From: an uncultured Ignatzschineria sp. | GTDB taxonomy: Bacteria; Pseudomonadota; Gammaproteobacteria; Cardiobacteriales; Wohlfahrtiimonadaceae | Assembly: GCA_947632245.1 (NCBI GenBank) | Contig: CANRON010000003.1 | Location: 1-46,854, forward strand | Direction: 5' to 3' | Length of the DNA stretch: 46,854 bases | The notes under the pieces: model-generated | Seen by the model: the letters and a program-made list of their open reading frames with translations, nothing else | Told to the model about the DNA's origin: nothing | Database searches by the model: none | Shown: positions 31,617 to 42,130 of the stretch, in pieces | Layout: each line of letters starts with the position of its first letter | Numbering within the stretch: position 1 is the stretch's first letter | Program-made: the position numbers and the translations under genes

Positions 31617-32510
31617 TTAATGAGTAGCGTATAACTTTTGGTTATACTCTTTTAGTCGTCTGACTAAAAATTTTTGTATGAGCTTTTGATAGTCCTGAGA
31701 TATTTTACGAAGCGGTCTATCTGCTTGGTAAAGCAAACATAAATCAAGCTCCATTGGCTCTTTTAGAGGATAGATGAGAGAAAAAGGAAGCACTTCTGCC
31801 GCGGAAAACAGGTCACTAATGGTACAACCCACTCCCCTTTTTACAAATTCAGCAGCCATATAATAGGTGTGAACATTTAATTGAGAGGCTTTAAATGTTC
31901 GGTATTGGTGGATCATTAATGATAAAGAATCCGCCCCTGGATTAATCCATCGATCTTCATCTATACTCTCCATACTAATCGCCCCTCTCGGTTGGGGCGC
32001 CGCATCTAAATAGACGAGTGGAATTTTGGCCAAAGGGATTGAACTAATGCCCTGCTCTTTAATCGGCTTGAAACTAATCGCAAAATCAAGCTGATAACGA
32101 TTCAGCAGATTAATTAACTCATCTGTATGATATGTACTGACATCAATCCGTGATTGTGGATAACGCTCTAAAAAGAGTTTTGTAACCTCAGGAATAAGAC
32201 TCAATCCTAAACTCGGAAGACAACCTATTGCGATATTCCCTTGCGGTTTTTCAGCCAAGTTTTCTGCCATTGATTGAAAGTCACTGAGCTCCTGATAAAT
32301 AGTTTGCGCCTTATTATACAAAATCTTCGCCTCTTTTGTCGGTATGAGCTTCCCTCTTGTTCGCTCAAACAGGAGATACCCCAAACGCATCTCAGCATGC
32401 TTTAAAATCTTACTTACTGCTGGTTGGGAAATATGCAGCATATCAGCCGCTCGAGAGATTGAGCCACACACCATAATCGCGTAAAAAGCTTCTAAATGAC
32501 GGGTATTCAT
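31617..32510 (-). CDS. LysR-family transcriptional regulator
   Basis: N-terminal HTH MNTRHLEAFYAIMVCGSISRAADMLHISQPAVSKILKHAEMRLGYLLFERTRG. Confidence 0.95.
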   Translation of the reverse strand: MNTRHLEAFYAIMVCGSISRAADMLHISQPAVSKILKHAEMRLGYLLFERTRGKLIPTKEAKILYNKAQTIYQELSDFQSMAENLAEKPQGNIAIGCLPSLGLSLIPEVTKLFLERYPQSRIDVSTYHTDELINLLNRYQLDFAISFKPIKEQGISSIPLAKIPLVYLDAAPQPRGAISMESIDEDRWINPGADSLSLMIHQYRTFKASQLNVHTYYMAAEFVKRGVGCTISDLFSAAEVLPFSLIYPLKEPMELDLCLLYQADRPLRKISQDYQKLIQKFLVRRLKEYNQKLYATH

Positions 32511-32748
32511 AAATCTTCACATGATATATATAATCGAAATCTCATTATACCTGAATAATGATTATTCATGCAGAACCATACAGCGAACTTCGGCTCAAAA
32601 TGAATGCTACCCCCTCTTTTAGCAGCCTTTATAATTTATTCCACAGATAATACCCACATTACCCCCAGAGTTATCCACAAGATATTCATCATCGCTATCG
32701 TTTTCCTTACCCTCAGTTCCATTTTAAGACCGAGTGAAAAACAACGCA

Positions 32749-32780
32749 TAAAAAAGCCCAAACTCATCTGAATTTGGGCT
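32749..32780 (-). terminator. Terminator-like hairpin downstream of pnp
   Basis: Minus strand AGCCCAAATTCAGATGAGTTTGGGCTTTTTTATG. This reads toward the LysR side; position is between pnp stop (32897) and LysR start, in pnp direction. Confidence 0.8.
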
Positions 32781-32896
32781 CTCTGTCATTTTATATTCGC
32801 TTAAACAGTACAAGACGGAAGTCTTTTTCTACTCAATAGAATATTTAATGAGCATTTTGCTATAAATCATTATAAATAACGAATGATAACTCGATA

Positions 32897-34993
32897 TTAC
32901 TCGATATCTTTCATCGTTAAACGAATACGGCCTTGACGGTCAATTTCAAGTACTTTTACTTTAACGATTTGACCTACGGATAAATGATCGCCTACGTTAG
33001 AAATACGCTCTTCTGATGGGATTTGTGAAACGTGAACCATTCCATCTTGACCTGGGCGAAGATTCACAAAAGCACCGAAGTCCATGATACGTACAACTGC
33101 TGATTCATAGACTGAACCAATTTCGATATCTGAAGTAATTTCTTCGATACGTCTTTTCGCAGCTTCCGCTTGATCATTGCTCACAGCAGAAATACGTACT
33201 TCACCACTATCTTCGATTTCAATAATTGCGCCTGTTTCCTCAGTAATAGCACGAATCGTCACGCCACCCTTACCGATAACATCACGAATTTTATCTGGAT
33301 TGATGCGAATCGTAGTGATGCGAGGTGCGAACTCTGAAATTGAATCACGTGATTGGCTAAGAATGCTATTCATTTCATCAAGGATATGAAGTCTTGCTAC
33401 TTTCGCTTGTGAAAGTGCAGTTTCCATAATCTCTTTTGTAATACCGTCAATTTTAATGTCCATTTGAAGCGCTGTGATACCTTCTTTCGTACCCGCTACT
33501 TTAAAGTCCATATCGCCTAAGTGATCTTCATCCCCTAAGATATCTGTAAGAACTGCGTATTTGTCGCCTTCCTTAATAAGACCCATTGCAATACCTGCAA
33601 CCGGCGCTTTCAATGGAACACCCGCATCCATGAGCGCAAGTGAGCTACCGCATACAGAAGCCATTGAGCTTGAACCGTTTGATTCTGTAATTTCTGAAAC
33701 AACGCGAATTGTATATGGGTATTCAGCCATATCAGGAAGCACTGCTGCAACACCACGCTTTGCAAGGTTACCATGACCGATTTCACGGCGCTTTGGTGAA
33801 CCTACACGACCCGTTTCCCCTACTGAGTAAGGCGGGAAGTTGTAGTGAAGCATAAAGTTTTCTTTATACTCGCCTGCAAGTGCATCAATAATTTGTGCAT
33901 CACGTTCTGTACCCAAGGTTGCAACTACAAGTGCTTGTGTTTCCCCACGCGTGAAAAGCGCAGAACCATGTGTACGCTTTAATACGCCCACACGTGAAAC
34001 AATTGGGCGAACAGTTGTCGTATCACGTCCATCGATACGCGGCTGACCATTGATAATCTGGCTACGAACGATATGTGAGCTGATATTTCCAACTTCTGCT
34101 GACACTTCAGCTGCGGTAAAGCTACCAGCATCTTCCGTAACTAATGCTTCGATTGCTTTTTTACGCGCTGCATTGATCGCATCACCACGCTCTTGCTTCA
34201 CTGTTAATTTAAATGCCGCTTCTAAATCAGCGCGCACTAAATCATTCACTGCCGTTTGAAGTGCAACATTCGCTTCAGGTGCTTCAAATGGGAATGCAGC
34301 ATTCCCTACTTTTGCAGCGAGCTCTTTGATGTTGTTAATCACAACTTGCATTTCGCTATGACCAAACATTACTGCGCCAAGCATGACCTCTTCTGCAAGA
34401 AGATTTGCTTCTGACTCAACCATTAATACAGCACTTTCTGTTCCTGCCACTACTAAATCAAGATCAGATGTTTCAAGCTCAGTGCGTGTTGGGTTAAGAA
34501 TATACTGACCCGCCTTATAACCCACGCGCGCAGCACCTAATGGACCATTAAATGGGAGATTCGCAATTGAAAGCGCTGCAGATGCACCAATTAACGCCAC
34601 GATATCAGCACTGATTTCAGGGTTAATAGAAACAACGGTCGCTACGATTTGCACTTCATTCGTGAATGCTTCATGGAATAATGGGCGTACAGGACGGTCG
34701 ATGAGACGTGATGTTAAAATCTCTAATTCTGAAGGACGACCTTCACGGCGGAAAAAGCCACCTGGGATTTTACCTGCTGCATATGTTTTTTCTTGGTAAT
34801 CAACCGTCAATGGGAAAAAGTCACGGCTTGGGTCTGCATTTTTAGATGCAACAACTGATACAAATACGCTCGTACCTTCAATATCAACCATTACTGCTGC
34901 TGTTGCCTGACGTGCAATCTCTGCAGTTTCGATCGTAACAGTACGACCACCATAAACAAATTCTTGAACAATTGGTTCTAACTTTAAAGTCAT
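32897..34993 (-). CDS. pnp: Polyribonucleotide nucleotidyltransferase (PNPase)
   Basis: 698 aa; [35 protein letters not shown] ([18 protein letters not shown]) and S1 domains. Confidence 0.98.
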   Translation of the reverse strand: MTLKLEPIVQEFVYGGRTVTIETAEIARQATAAVMVDIEGTSVFVSVVASKNADPSRDFFPLTVDYQEKTYAAGKIPGGFFRREGRPSELEILTSRLIDRPVRPLFHEAFTNEVQIVATVVSINPEISADIVALIGASAALSIANLPFNGPLGAARVGYKAGQYILNPTRTELETSDLDLVVAGTESAVLMVESEANLLAEEVMLGAVMFGHSEMQVVINNIKELAAKVGNAAFPFEAPEANVALQTAVNDLVRADLEAAFKLTVKQERGDAINAARKKAIEALVTEDAGSFTAAEVSAEVGNISSHIVRSQIINGQPRIDGRDTTTVRPIVSRVGVLKRTHGSALFTRGETQALVVATLGTERDAQIIDALAGEYKENFMLHYNFPPYSVGETGRVGSPKRREIGHGNLAKRGVAAVLPDMAEYPYTIRVVSEITESNGSSSMASVCGSSLALMDAGVPLKAPVAGIAMGLIKEGDKYAVLTDILGDEDHLGDMDFKVAGTKEGITALQMDIKIDGITKEIMETALSQAKVARLHILDEMNSILSQSRDSISEFAPRITTIRINPDKIRDVIGKGGVTIRAITEETGAIIEIEDSGEVRISAVSNDQAEAAKRRIEEITSDIEIGSVYESAVVRIMDFGAFVNLRPGQDGMVHVSQIPSEERISNVGDHLSVGQIVKVKVLEIDRQGRIRLTMKDIE

Positions 34994-35050
34994 ATTACTT
35001 TCCTTTACTAAAATTCAGGGGGTCTCTAAATAAAGAACTATAGAATCTAA

Positions 35051-35108
35051 GGGAACTGTTTTACGGCTTACCAAAACAACTCAAATATGAAGGCGTAAAA
35101 CAGTGCCC
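35051..35108 (-). promoter_or_regulatory. Long imperfect stem-loop in the pnp 5' leader (candidate RNase III site)
   Basis: GGGAACTGTTTTACG (35051-35065) versus CGTAAAACAGTGCCC (35094-35108): 14 of 15 complementary; 58-115 nt upstream of pnp start. Confidence 0.7.
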
Positions 35109-35137
35109 CTACAGATAACTCTATTTAAAGAAGGTAT

Positions 35138-35163
35138 AAAAAACCCTCGCATAAATGCGAGGG
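35138..35163 (-). terminator. Terminator downstream of rpsO
   Basis: Minus strand CCCTCGCATTTATGCGAGGGTTTTTTATACC. Confidence 0.85.
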
Positions 35164-35242
35164 CTCAATTCTACAGATAAATTACGCCCTGCACAGGTGA
35201 ATTGTGCTGAGCATTATCTACGAAAAATTGCATCTTTATCAA

Positions 35243-35509
35243 TTAACGACGTAATGATAAACGATCAATAAGATCTTGGTAACGACCTAAATCTCTTGAT
35301 TTCAAATACGTAAGCAATTTACGACGCTTGTTTACCATTTGTAAAAGACCACGACGTGAATGGTGATCTTTTTTATTTTCAGCAAAATGTGCTTGAAGCG
35401 CATTGATGTTGAAAGTTAAAAGTGCAACTTGCACCTCTGGTGAACCTGTGTCGTTTACGCCACGACCGAAATCTTTAACGATCTCTGCTGTTTTTTCTAC
35501 TGTTAACAT
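35243..35509 (-). CDS. rpsO: 30S ribosomal protein S15
   Basis: 88 aa; [13 protein letters not shown]...[30 protein letters not shown]. Confidence 0.98.
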   Translation of the reverse strand: MLTVEKTAEIVKDFGRGVNDTGSPEVQVALLTFNINALQAHFAENKKDHHSRRGLLQMVNKRRKLLTYLKSRDLGRYQDLIDRLSLRR

Positions 35510-35666
35510 GTTTAAAACTCCAAAATATTATAAAAGTGCCAATGGCGATGACAGCATTTAAGGCAGCATTATAGTATGCATCCCCTAAAACACCAAGTAA
35601 ATTAATGGAAGAATTTTAGGGAGGTGCTACCTAAGCTAGCGACACCTTTTAAGCGAACTCTCGCAA

Positions 35667-36200
35667 CTACCATTCCCATCGAATATTATCGCCAACTTTC
35701 AAACCTCGGCGCTGCGCTTCACCCCCATTAAGCTCTAAAACATATTGGGCCGGCGAGGCAGAAGGGTAGGACGGGCAATTTTTAACTTTGCACGGTTTGG
35801 CCGTCACGATATGTACAACCTCACCATTATTATCGATATAGATAATATCAAGCGGAATCAGTGTGTTTTTCATCCAAAATGCCAATGGCCTCATTTCAGG
35901 AAACATAAAAAGCATACCGCGATCCTCAGGCATCTCTTCTCGAAACATCAGTCCTTGTGCTTGCGAGGTACTATCAAGCGCTAATTCAACAAGCACAGTC
36001 TCTCCCAAAATTTTCATCTCACCTTCTTTAAGACCAGATACGGGTGACAATCCAAAACTCGGTTTTATAATTCCCTGCTTTTCTTGCTGAAATTGTACTA
36101 AATCTGTATTCGAAACGGTTTGAGACTGCCCTATCGCTGAGCCGATCATGCCAAACAACCCCATTATCATTACAACAATACTTAACTTTATCCGACTCAT
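35667..36200 (-). CDS. DUF192 family exported protein
   Basis: N-terminal signal peptide; LDSTSQAQGLMFREEMPEDRGMLFMFPEMRPLAFWMKNTLIPLDIIYID. Confidence 0.88.
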   Translation of the reverse strand: MSRIKLSIVVMIMGLFGMIGSAIGQSQTVSNTDLVQFQQEKQGIIKPSFGLSPVSGLKEGEMKILGETVLVELALDSTSQAQGLMFREEMPEDRGMLFMFPEMRPLAFWMKNTLIPLDIIYIDNNGEVVHIVTAKPCKVKNCPSYPSASPAQYVLELNGGEAQRRGLKVGDNIRWEW

Positions 36201-36335
36201 GTGTCTTATTCCTTATCTTAACGATTCACGGATGAGATTAGTTTGTAAGATCAATATTCATCGAGCCTCTCATGATCAATGAATATTGATATCTACTCCC
36301 CATAAACTGATCGCGCCTTATTTCAAAACGATAGG

Positions 36336-37520
36336 TTACTCATCATCTTCTTCCATCATGATTATCCCATCATTGAGAATACCCACTAAAAACTGTAATG
36401 CTATCGCATTATCTAAGTAATCTTCTAAATCCTCATATTCCAAGAATTCAGAATTTATAACAACTTTAATCAAGTCACTATCATCATTCGGCAATGCATA
36501 GGACTTTCCCCCCGCAAAAAGATAATGCTGATCACCCATCGGTCGATGCATTAAAGATAAGCCGGGATGCACTTCAAGCGCCCCACCATCTTCTAAAAAT
36601 TCGATCAACTCATCGACTGAAACTTTCTCTTCAAGCAATTCAGGCGACTGGAACATCTTTGGTTCTGTCATAAATTCCGCAAACCACTTGGCAATCTCAT
36701 CACGATTTGTCGTAAGACCCGTCTCAATAATAGAGACAACTCGATCAATGGCATCATCGGTCAATTCACCTTTATTGCAGGCGTAGCACATATCGGGATC
36801 ACTATAACGCGCATCCTCCGCCATTTGATCAAACTTCATTTCAATAAAATCCCGAAATAACTCTTGATGTTTTGGTGCTCTAAAGCCCACAGACCACGTG
36901 ACGCTTCTACCAATATTCACGCCATAGTGACCAATTCTCGGGGGCAAGTAGAGCATATCTCCCGGCGCTACAACCCACTCTTCGTCGACGCTGAAATTTT
37001 CTATCAGGCGAATATCGACGCCCTTCATAAAGTCATCTTCTGAGACCGGTGCATAACTAATCTGCCACTTTTTTTGACCCATACCCTGAATCAAAAACAC
37101 ATCATAGTCATCCCAGTGAGCCCCGACACTTCCCCCATCCTCCCCTAGGCTTACCTGCAAGTCATCTAATCGCCAACTCGTGATAAAATCAAATGGAGCA
37201 AGCATTCCTTTAAGCTCGGGCAAATTTTTCTCCACATCATTGACAACAAGCATCCATTGCTTGTCTTTTAGCGAGGCGAAATCCTCCTCTGTCGCAGGAT
37301 TCATCTTTAATTGCCAAGGACGATCACCCCCTGACTCATAAATAAATCGTGAGGGGATAAATGATTCAAATGCGAGCCCTGCAATTTCATCTGCTGAAAT
37401 CGGATCTTCAAAATCAGGAAAGGCATTTTTTACAAATAGAGGCTTCTTCTGCCAATACTCAGATAAAAATTCTTCTGCAGTTAAACCGCCTAAAAAGGAA
37501 AGGGGAAGATCTTTAGCCAT
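36336..37520 (-). CDS. roxA: Cupin/JmjC-type 2OG oxygenase, RoxA (YcfD)-like ribosomal oxygenase
   Basis: FLSEYWQKKPLFVKNAFP; HWDDYDVFLIQGMGQKKW (HxD); GDMLYLPPRIGHYGV. Confidence 0.82.
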   Translation of the reverse strand: MAKDLPLSFLGGLTAEEFLSEYWQKKPLFVKNAFPDFEDPISADEIAGLAFESFIPSRFIYESGGDRPWQLKMNPATEEDFASLKDKQWMLVVNDVEKNLPELKGMLAPFDFITSWRLDDLQVSLGEDGGSVGAHWDDYDVFLIQGMGQKKWQISYAPVSEDDFMKGVDIRLIENFSVDEEWVVAPGDMLYLPPRIGHYGVNIGRSVTWSVGFRAPKHQELFRDFIEMKFDQMAEDARYSDPDMCYACNKGELTDDAIDRVVSIIETGLTTNRDEIAKWFAEFMTEPKMFQSPELLEEKVSVDELIEFLEDGGALEVHPGLSLMHRPMGDQHYLFAGGKSYALPNDDSDLIKVVINSEFLEYEDLEDYLDNAIALQFLVGILNDGIIMMEEDDE

Positions 37521-37719
37521 GACTTATCTCTCTATAAAATGATAACAGCGTGATTACGAGTGCTTCTTCGAAGCTGAGGAATCGCTTATTCTTGTAAATG
37601 AAGGGGTTTCACAGTTTAACATTATAGCGTCTTTCCCCCCTAGAAGCATGATACTCATCTCCTTACCATCAAGTTTTTCAAAAGTCAGCGGCTAAACTTA
37701 AAGCAAATGCCTAACACAT

Positions 37720-37747
37720 AAAAAAGCCCCAGTTAAACGGGGCTTTT
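37720..37747 (-). terminator. Terminator of spoT
   Basis: Minus strand AAAAGCCCCGTTTAACTGGGGCTTTTTTATG. Confidence 0.85.
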
Positions 37748-37767
37748 CATATGTCTTATAGGCTTTG

Positions 37768-39972
37768 TTAACGCCTTGAAACTCGCTCAACCATCGGTAA
37801 CAATCTCAATTCTCGCATAATATCTGCAAGGTGCTTACGATCTTGCACATCTACCACAAAACGAATCCTCACAATCCCCTCACTAATAGGCTCTGAAGTA
37901 AACTCTCCGATATCGAGATTCATCTCCGTTATCTTCGCGCTGACAGAGGCAATCGCGCCTCGACGATCTTTTGCAAGAAGCGTTAATTGGACAGGAAAAT
38001 CGCCCTGCGCCTTCTTACTCCATGCTAAAGGAATCCATCGGTCTTCATTCTTTTTATATGCCTCAACGTTAGCGCAATCCACCTGATGAATCACCATACC
38101 GTGACGCTGGCTTAAGTAACCTATAATCGATTCGCCCGGCAATGGATAGCAACAGCGCCCTAAAGTGGTCTTCATCTTCTCGGCACCGATAATAATATCG
38201 CTTGAAATCTCAAGCCCATCCTCATCTTCATCAAGAGACTCATGCATTTCAACCTCAAGCCCCTGTTTGACTAGAAAACGATTGATGATGTAATGCATCG
38301 GATATTTACCGCGCCCAATGCCAGTTAAAAGCTCCTCTTTTGTCCCAAGGTCAATCTCCGCAAGGAGCATCTCATAATCACGCTCACTAAACTCATACAG
38401 ATCGACACCTTTATCTTCAAGCTCTGCCTCTAAAAGCGCTCGACCAATATTATAAGCAACTTCCCCAGACAACTTAGAAAGATGGCTTAAAATACTTGTT
38501 CTTGCCCGTGCACTCACCACATAGTCAAGCCATTTTGGCGAAGGTCTTAACCCTTGCTCTGTGATAATCTCCACCGTTTGACCATTATGAAGCGATTGAG
38601 AGAAATCCACTTCCTGCCCATCCACTATAATTGCCTTACAACGATTACCCACTTCTGTATGCACGGCATATGCAAAATCAATGCCGGTAGAGCCTTTGGG
38701 GAGTTCAATAATTCTACCCTTTGGCGTAAAGAGGTAGATCTCTTTCGGGAATAGATTCGCCTTCATCGCTTCCATAAATTCCTCAGAAGAGATCCCGCTA
38801 TCTTGTAGTTCCGTGACAGAGTCGAGCCACTTATTCGTACGCGCTAAGTTATGCTCTTGCCCTTCATAAGCATCCTTATAACGCCAATGTGCGGCTGCGC
38901 CAGCTTCGGCGATTACATGCATATCACGGGTGCGAATTTGTACTTCAACGGGCAAACCATTACGCCCAAAGACAATTGTATGCAAACTCTGATAACCATT
39001 GCCTTTTGGAATGGCGATGTAATCCTTAAAGCCCCCAATAATTGGCTTATAAAGCTGATGCACCATCCCCAATACGCGATAACATTCATCCACAGTCGAT
39101 ACAATCACTCGAATCGCAAAGACATCATAAACAAGCTCGATTTTCCGCTTTACCTTCAGTTTATTATAGATACTCCAAAGATGCTTTTTACGGGTGGAAA
39201 TTCGGGAAAGTATATTGCTACGAATCAAACGATCATGAATACTATCTTTGATGCGTGTCAGATTCTCACTCTCATTTTCATACTTACTTTCAATCGCCTT
39301 TGCAAGTACGGCATACCGCATAGGATAAATATTTTCAAAACAGAGGTTTTCAAGATAGACCTGCAGCACATACATCCCAAGTCTTGCAGCAATGGGGGCA
39401 TAGACTTCCAAGGTTTCATAGGCAATTCGGCGTTTCTTATACGCAGCAAGTGATCCTAATGTGCGCATATTATGCAGTCTATCTGCTAATTTCACCATGA
39501 TGATCCGAAGATCTTTGGTCATCGCCAAGATCATTTTTCGGAAGTTTTCAGCTTTCGCTTCTTCTTTCGATCTAAACTTCATTTTCGTAAGCTTAGTGAC
39601 ACCATCGACAATTTGCGCGACATCATCGCCAAATTCGTGAGCAATCTCATCATACCCAATCTCGGTATCTTCGATGACATCGTGTAATATCGCCCCTACG
39701 AGCGAGGCTTTATCGATCTGAACTTCACTTAGAATAAGTGCAACCGCAAGCGGATGAAAAATATAAGGTTCACCAGACGAGCGAAATTGTTCTTGATGCG
39801 CGAAAGCACCAAAAATACAGGCACGTTTTACCTCATTAACTTCTTCTTCCGTAAGATAGCGACCAACGATACGCAATAAACGATCGACTTTAATCTCAAA
39901 CTCTTTGCGCCAGGGAAGAAGATTTGGAGGAAGTTTATGACTCTCCATCTCTACACCTTTCGAAATTTTCAA
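37768..39972 (-). CDS. spoT: Bifunctional-type (p)ppGpp synthetase/hydrolase SpoT
   Basis: HD domain (LHDVIEDTEIGYDEI), RelA/SpoT domain (FKDYIAIPKGNGYQSLHT), TGS and ACT domains. Confidence 0.95.
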   Translation of the reverse strand: MKISKGVEMESHKLPPNLLPWRKEFEIKVDRLLRIVGRYLTEEEVNEVKRACIFGAFAHQEQFRSSGEPYIFHPLAVALILSEVQIDKASLVGAILHDVIEDTEIGYDEIAHEFGDDVAQIVDGVTKLTKMKFRSKEEAKAENFRKMILAMTKDLRIIMVKLADRLHNMRTLGSLAAYKKRRIAYETLEVYAPIAARLGMYVLQVYLENLCFENIYPMRYAVLAKAIESKYENESENLTRIKDSIHDRLIRSNILSRISTRKKHLWSIYNKLKVKRKIELVYDVFAIRVIVSTVDECYRVLGMVHQLYKPIIGGFKDYIAIPKGNGYQSLHTIVFGRNGLPVEVQIRTRDMHVIAEAGAAAHWRYKDAYEGQEHNLARTNKWLDSVTELQDSGISSEEFMEAMKANLFPKEIYLFTPKGRIIELPKGSTGIDFAYAVHTEVGNRCKAIIVDGQEVDFSQSLHNGQTVEIITEQGLRPSPKWLDYVVSARARTSILSHLSKLSGEVAYNIGRALLEAELEDKGVDLYEFSERDYEMLLAEIDLGTKEELLTGIGRGKYPMHYIINRFLVKQGLEVEMHESLDEDEDGLEISSDIIIGAEKMKTTLGRCCYPLPGESIIGYLSQRHGMVIHQVDCANVEAYKKNEDRWIPLAWSKKAQGDFPVQLTLLAKDRRGAIASVSAKITEMNLDIGEFTSEPISEGIVRIRFVVDVQDRKHLADIMRELRLLPMVERVSRR

Positions 39973-40223
39973 CGCTAACAGTCCAACTGCTACTATCCGT
40001 TGCTATAAATGAATCAATACTACCTTCACTGATAATTGTCTCTATTACACTTTCAGCAGGACAACTCTCAAACACAAACGCCTATTCCTTACACTCATCG
40101 CAGTGAAACGATCGTATATTAAGAATAAGCGTTTTAAAGATAGCTAACTTTAAAGATACAACTATATCTATATCAGAAATAACATATATCCTACTAGTAC
40201 TATAATGATTTAAAGCTTGGGAA

Positions 40224-40454
40224 TTAGAACTCTGAAGTGAATTCTAACTCTTTTGCATTAATTTCCTCTGGTGAAATCACACCTTTTGCAATCTCACGAA
40301 GTGCAATCACCGGCGATTTAGATGCGCGACTTGTACGCGCAACTGTTGGCTCCGCGCCACGCTCGAGCTGTCTTGCTCTTTTTGCTGCAACTGCAACTAA
40401 CTGAAAACGGTTATCTACTTTCTCTAAACAATCTTGAACAGTTACACGCGCCAT
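40224..40454 (-). CDS. rpoZ: RNA polymerase omega subunit
   Basis: [33 protein letters not shown]. Confidence 0.97.
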   Translation of the reverse strand: MARVTVQDCLEKVDNRFQLVAVAAKRARQLERGAEPTVARTSRASKSPVIALREIAKGVISPEEINAKELEFTSEF

Positions 40455-40650
40455 AATAATTTACCCCTAAAAACTATGAATATTCATAAATAGATGAATA
40501 TTTTACAATATGAAATGTATGGAAATATGTGAAATATGTCATAAATACGCGATATCGCTATTTCAACACCCTAAGAACAACGCCCTAGATAATCAATCTT
40601 CACAATCTACGATCTATATTCTTAATAAAGTGAACTAGTATACCGCTAAA

Positions 40651-41310
40651 TCACTTTGAAACTTCAAATTTTTCATCTAAAAGTTCTGCCAACAACACGC
40701 TGTTTTTGGCCTGTTGATAGCGAGTTCGTAATCGATTTGCTCTAAAAATTTCACTTAAATCCTGTAATGCTTGCTCAAATTTATCATTGATCACGACATA
40801 GTCAAACTTATCGTAGTGACGAATCTGATTTTGTGCATCCTCCATGCGTTTTTGCACAACAGAAGCATCATCTTGCTGACGTGCAGATAACCGCTCATTT
40901 AATGATTCAATCGAGGGCGGGATAATAAAAACAAGCTCTGCTTCCGGCATTATTTTCTTAACAGCATCCGCACCTTGCCAATCGATCACAAGGACAACGT
41001 CCTTCCCTGTTTGTGTATGCTTTTTAACCTCAGAAAGCGATGTTCCGTAGATATTCCCAAAAACTTCCGCATGCTCTAAGAATTCACCGCGTCCGATTTT
41101 CTCTTTAAACTGCGCATGGTTTGTGAAGTAATAATCCACACCATCAACCTCACCTTCCCTCGGCGCACGTGTTGTATGCGTGACTGCTCGCGTGACGCAA
41201 GGATCCTGCGCCATGAGCGCTTCAACTAATGTTGTTTTTCCGCCACCAGAAGGAGCAGAGATGACATAAACACGCCCATCACCTAGTGATTTTTTACCCG
41301 TATACTGCAT
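40651..41310 (-). CDS. gmk: Guanylate kinase
   Basis: VYVISAPSGGGKTTLVEAL; THTTRAPREGEVDGVDYYF. Confidence 0.97.
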   Translation of the reverse strand: MQYTGKKSLGDGRVYVISAPSGGGKTTLVEALMAQDPCVTRAVTHTTRAPREGEVDGVDYYFTNHAQFKEKIGRGEFLEHAEVFGNIYGTSLSEVKKHTQTGKDVVLVIDWQGADAVKKIMPEAELVFIIPPSIESLNERLSARQQDDASVVQKRMEDAQNQIRHYDKFDYVVINDKFEQALQDLSEIFRANRLRTRYQQAKNSVLLAELLDEKFEVSK

Positions 41311-41361
41311 ATAACTAACTCTTATCCCTATATACTTGTCATTCTACATCAAGGCTTTTTC

Positions 41362-41389
41362 TTGAAGGATTATCCAACTAGTATATAAT
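41362..41389 (+). promoter_or_regulatory. Candidate sigma70 promoter for ialB-like gene
   Basis: TTGAAG - 16 bp - TATAAT. Confidence 0.5.
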
Positions 41390-41478
41390 AAACCACTTGT
41401 AATGTTATTCTATTTATCAAAAAGCATTCGAAAAATAGAATGCTTACGTTCCTAATTCATTCGGAGTAAAGCCCAATC

Positions 41479-42063
41479 ATGTTGAAAAAATTACTATTAA
41501 GCGCAAGTGTTGCTCTCCTTTTAGGCGGCGTAGCAGCAGCTCAAAATCAAACTGAAGTTGTATACCTGAAACAGCACGGCGACTGGAAAGTTGAATGTTT
41601 ACAAGACGAGTCCCCTGAGGGCACTTTTGAAAACTGCTTAATGTCTACAACGGGCGATATTGAACTCACTAACCCAGAAGACAAAACACAAAAGCAAAAA
41701 ATTAAAGCTCTAAGAGCATCGGTTGTTTATATCGATGATAATCCTACGCTTATTTTCAGTGCACTTCCAGGCGCGCTTTTAATTCCGGGTCTTGAATTAA
41801 AGATTGATGGGAAACAACTTGAAATTGATGGCACTAAAGTCACAGGCTTAAGCTTTGAACGTTGCTTACCTGATGGTTGTATCACAGGCCTTCCTATCAA
41901 TGACCCAAAAGTACTGGCGACATTAAAAGGCTCATCAAAATTAAACGTGAGCTACACACATGACTTCTTAGGTCCTGAAGCGAATAACGTTAAAATTGAT
42001 CTCTCAATGAAAGGCTTCACAAACTCATTAGAAGATTTATCAAAACATTCAGAAGCACAATAA
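41479..42063 (+). CDS. Invasion-associated locus B (IalB)-family exported protein
   Basis: Signal peptide; GDWKVECLQDESPEGTFENCLM; LLIPGLELKIDGKQLEIDGTKVTGLSFERCLPDGCITG with paired cysteines. Confidence 0.75.
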   Translation: MLKKLLLSASVALLLGGVAAAQNQTEVVYLKQHGDWKVECLQDESPEGTFENCLMSTTGDIELTNPEDKTQKQKIKALRASVVYIDDNPTLIFSALPGALLIPGLELKIDGKQLEIDGTKVTGLSFERCLPDGCITGLPINDPKVLATLKGSSKLNVSYTHDFLGPEANNVKIDLSMKGFTNSLEDLSKHSEAQ

Positions 42064-42095
42064 GTATTTTCGAAAGAAACTCCAGAAAATATACT

Positions 42096-42130
42096 AAAAA
42101 AGGGATCAACATTGGTTAGATCCCTTTTTT
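42096..42130 (+). terminator. Terminator of ialB-like gene
   Basis: AAAAAAGGGATCaacattggttaGATCCCTTTTTT perfect inverted repeat. Confidence 0.88.

Noticed and set aside
38851-39453. 200-aa plus-strand ORF inside spoT
   Set aside because: Fully antisense to strongly conserved spoT; no recognisable family; shadow ORF.
41423-41444. AGCATTCgaaaaataGAATGCT hairpin upstream of the ialB-like gene
   Set aside because: Short stem in the leader without U-tract; no supporting evidence of function.
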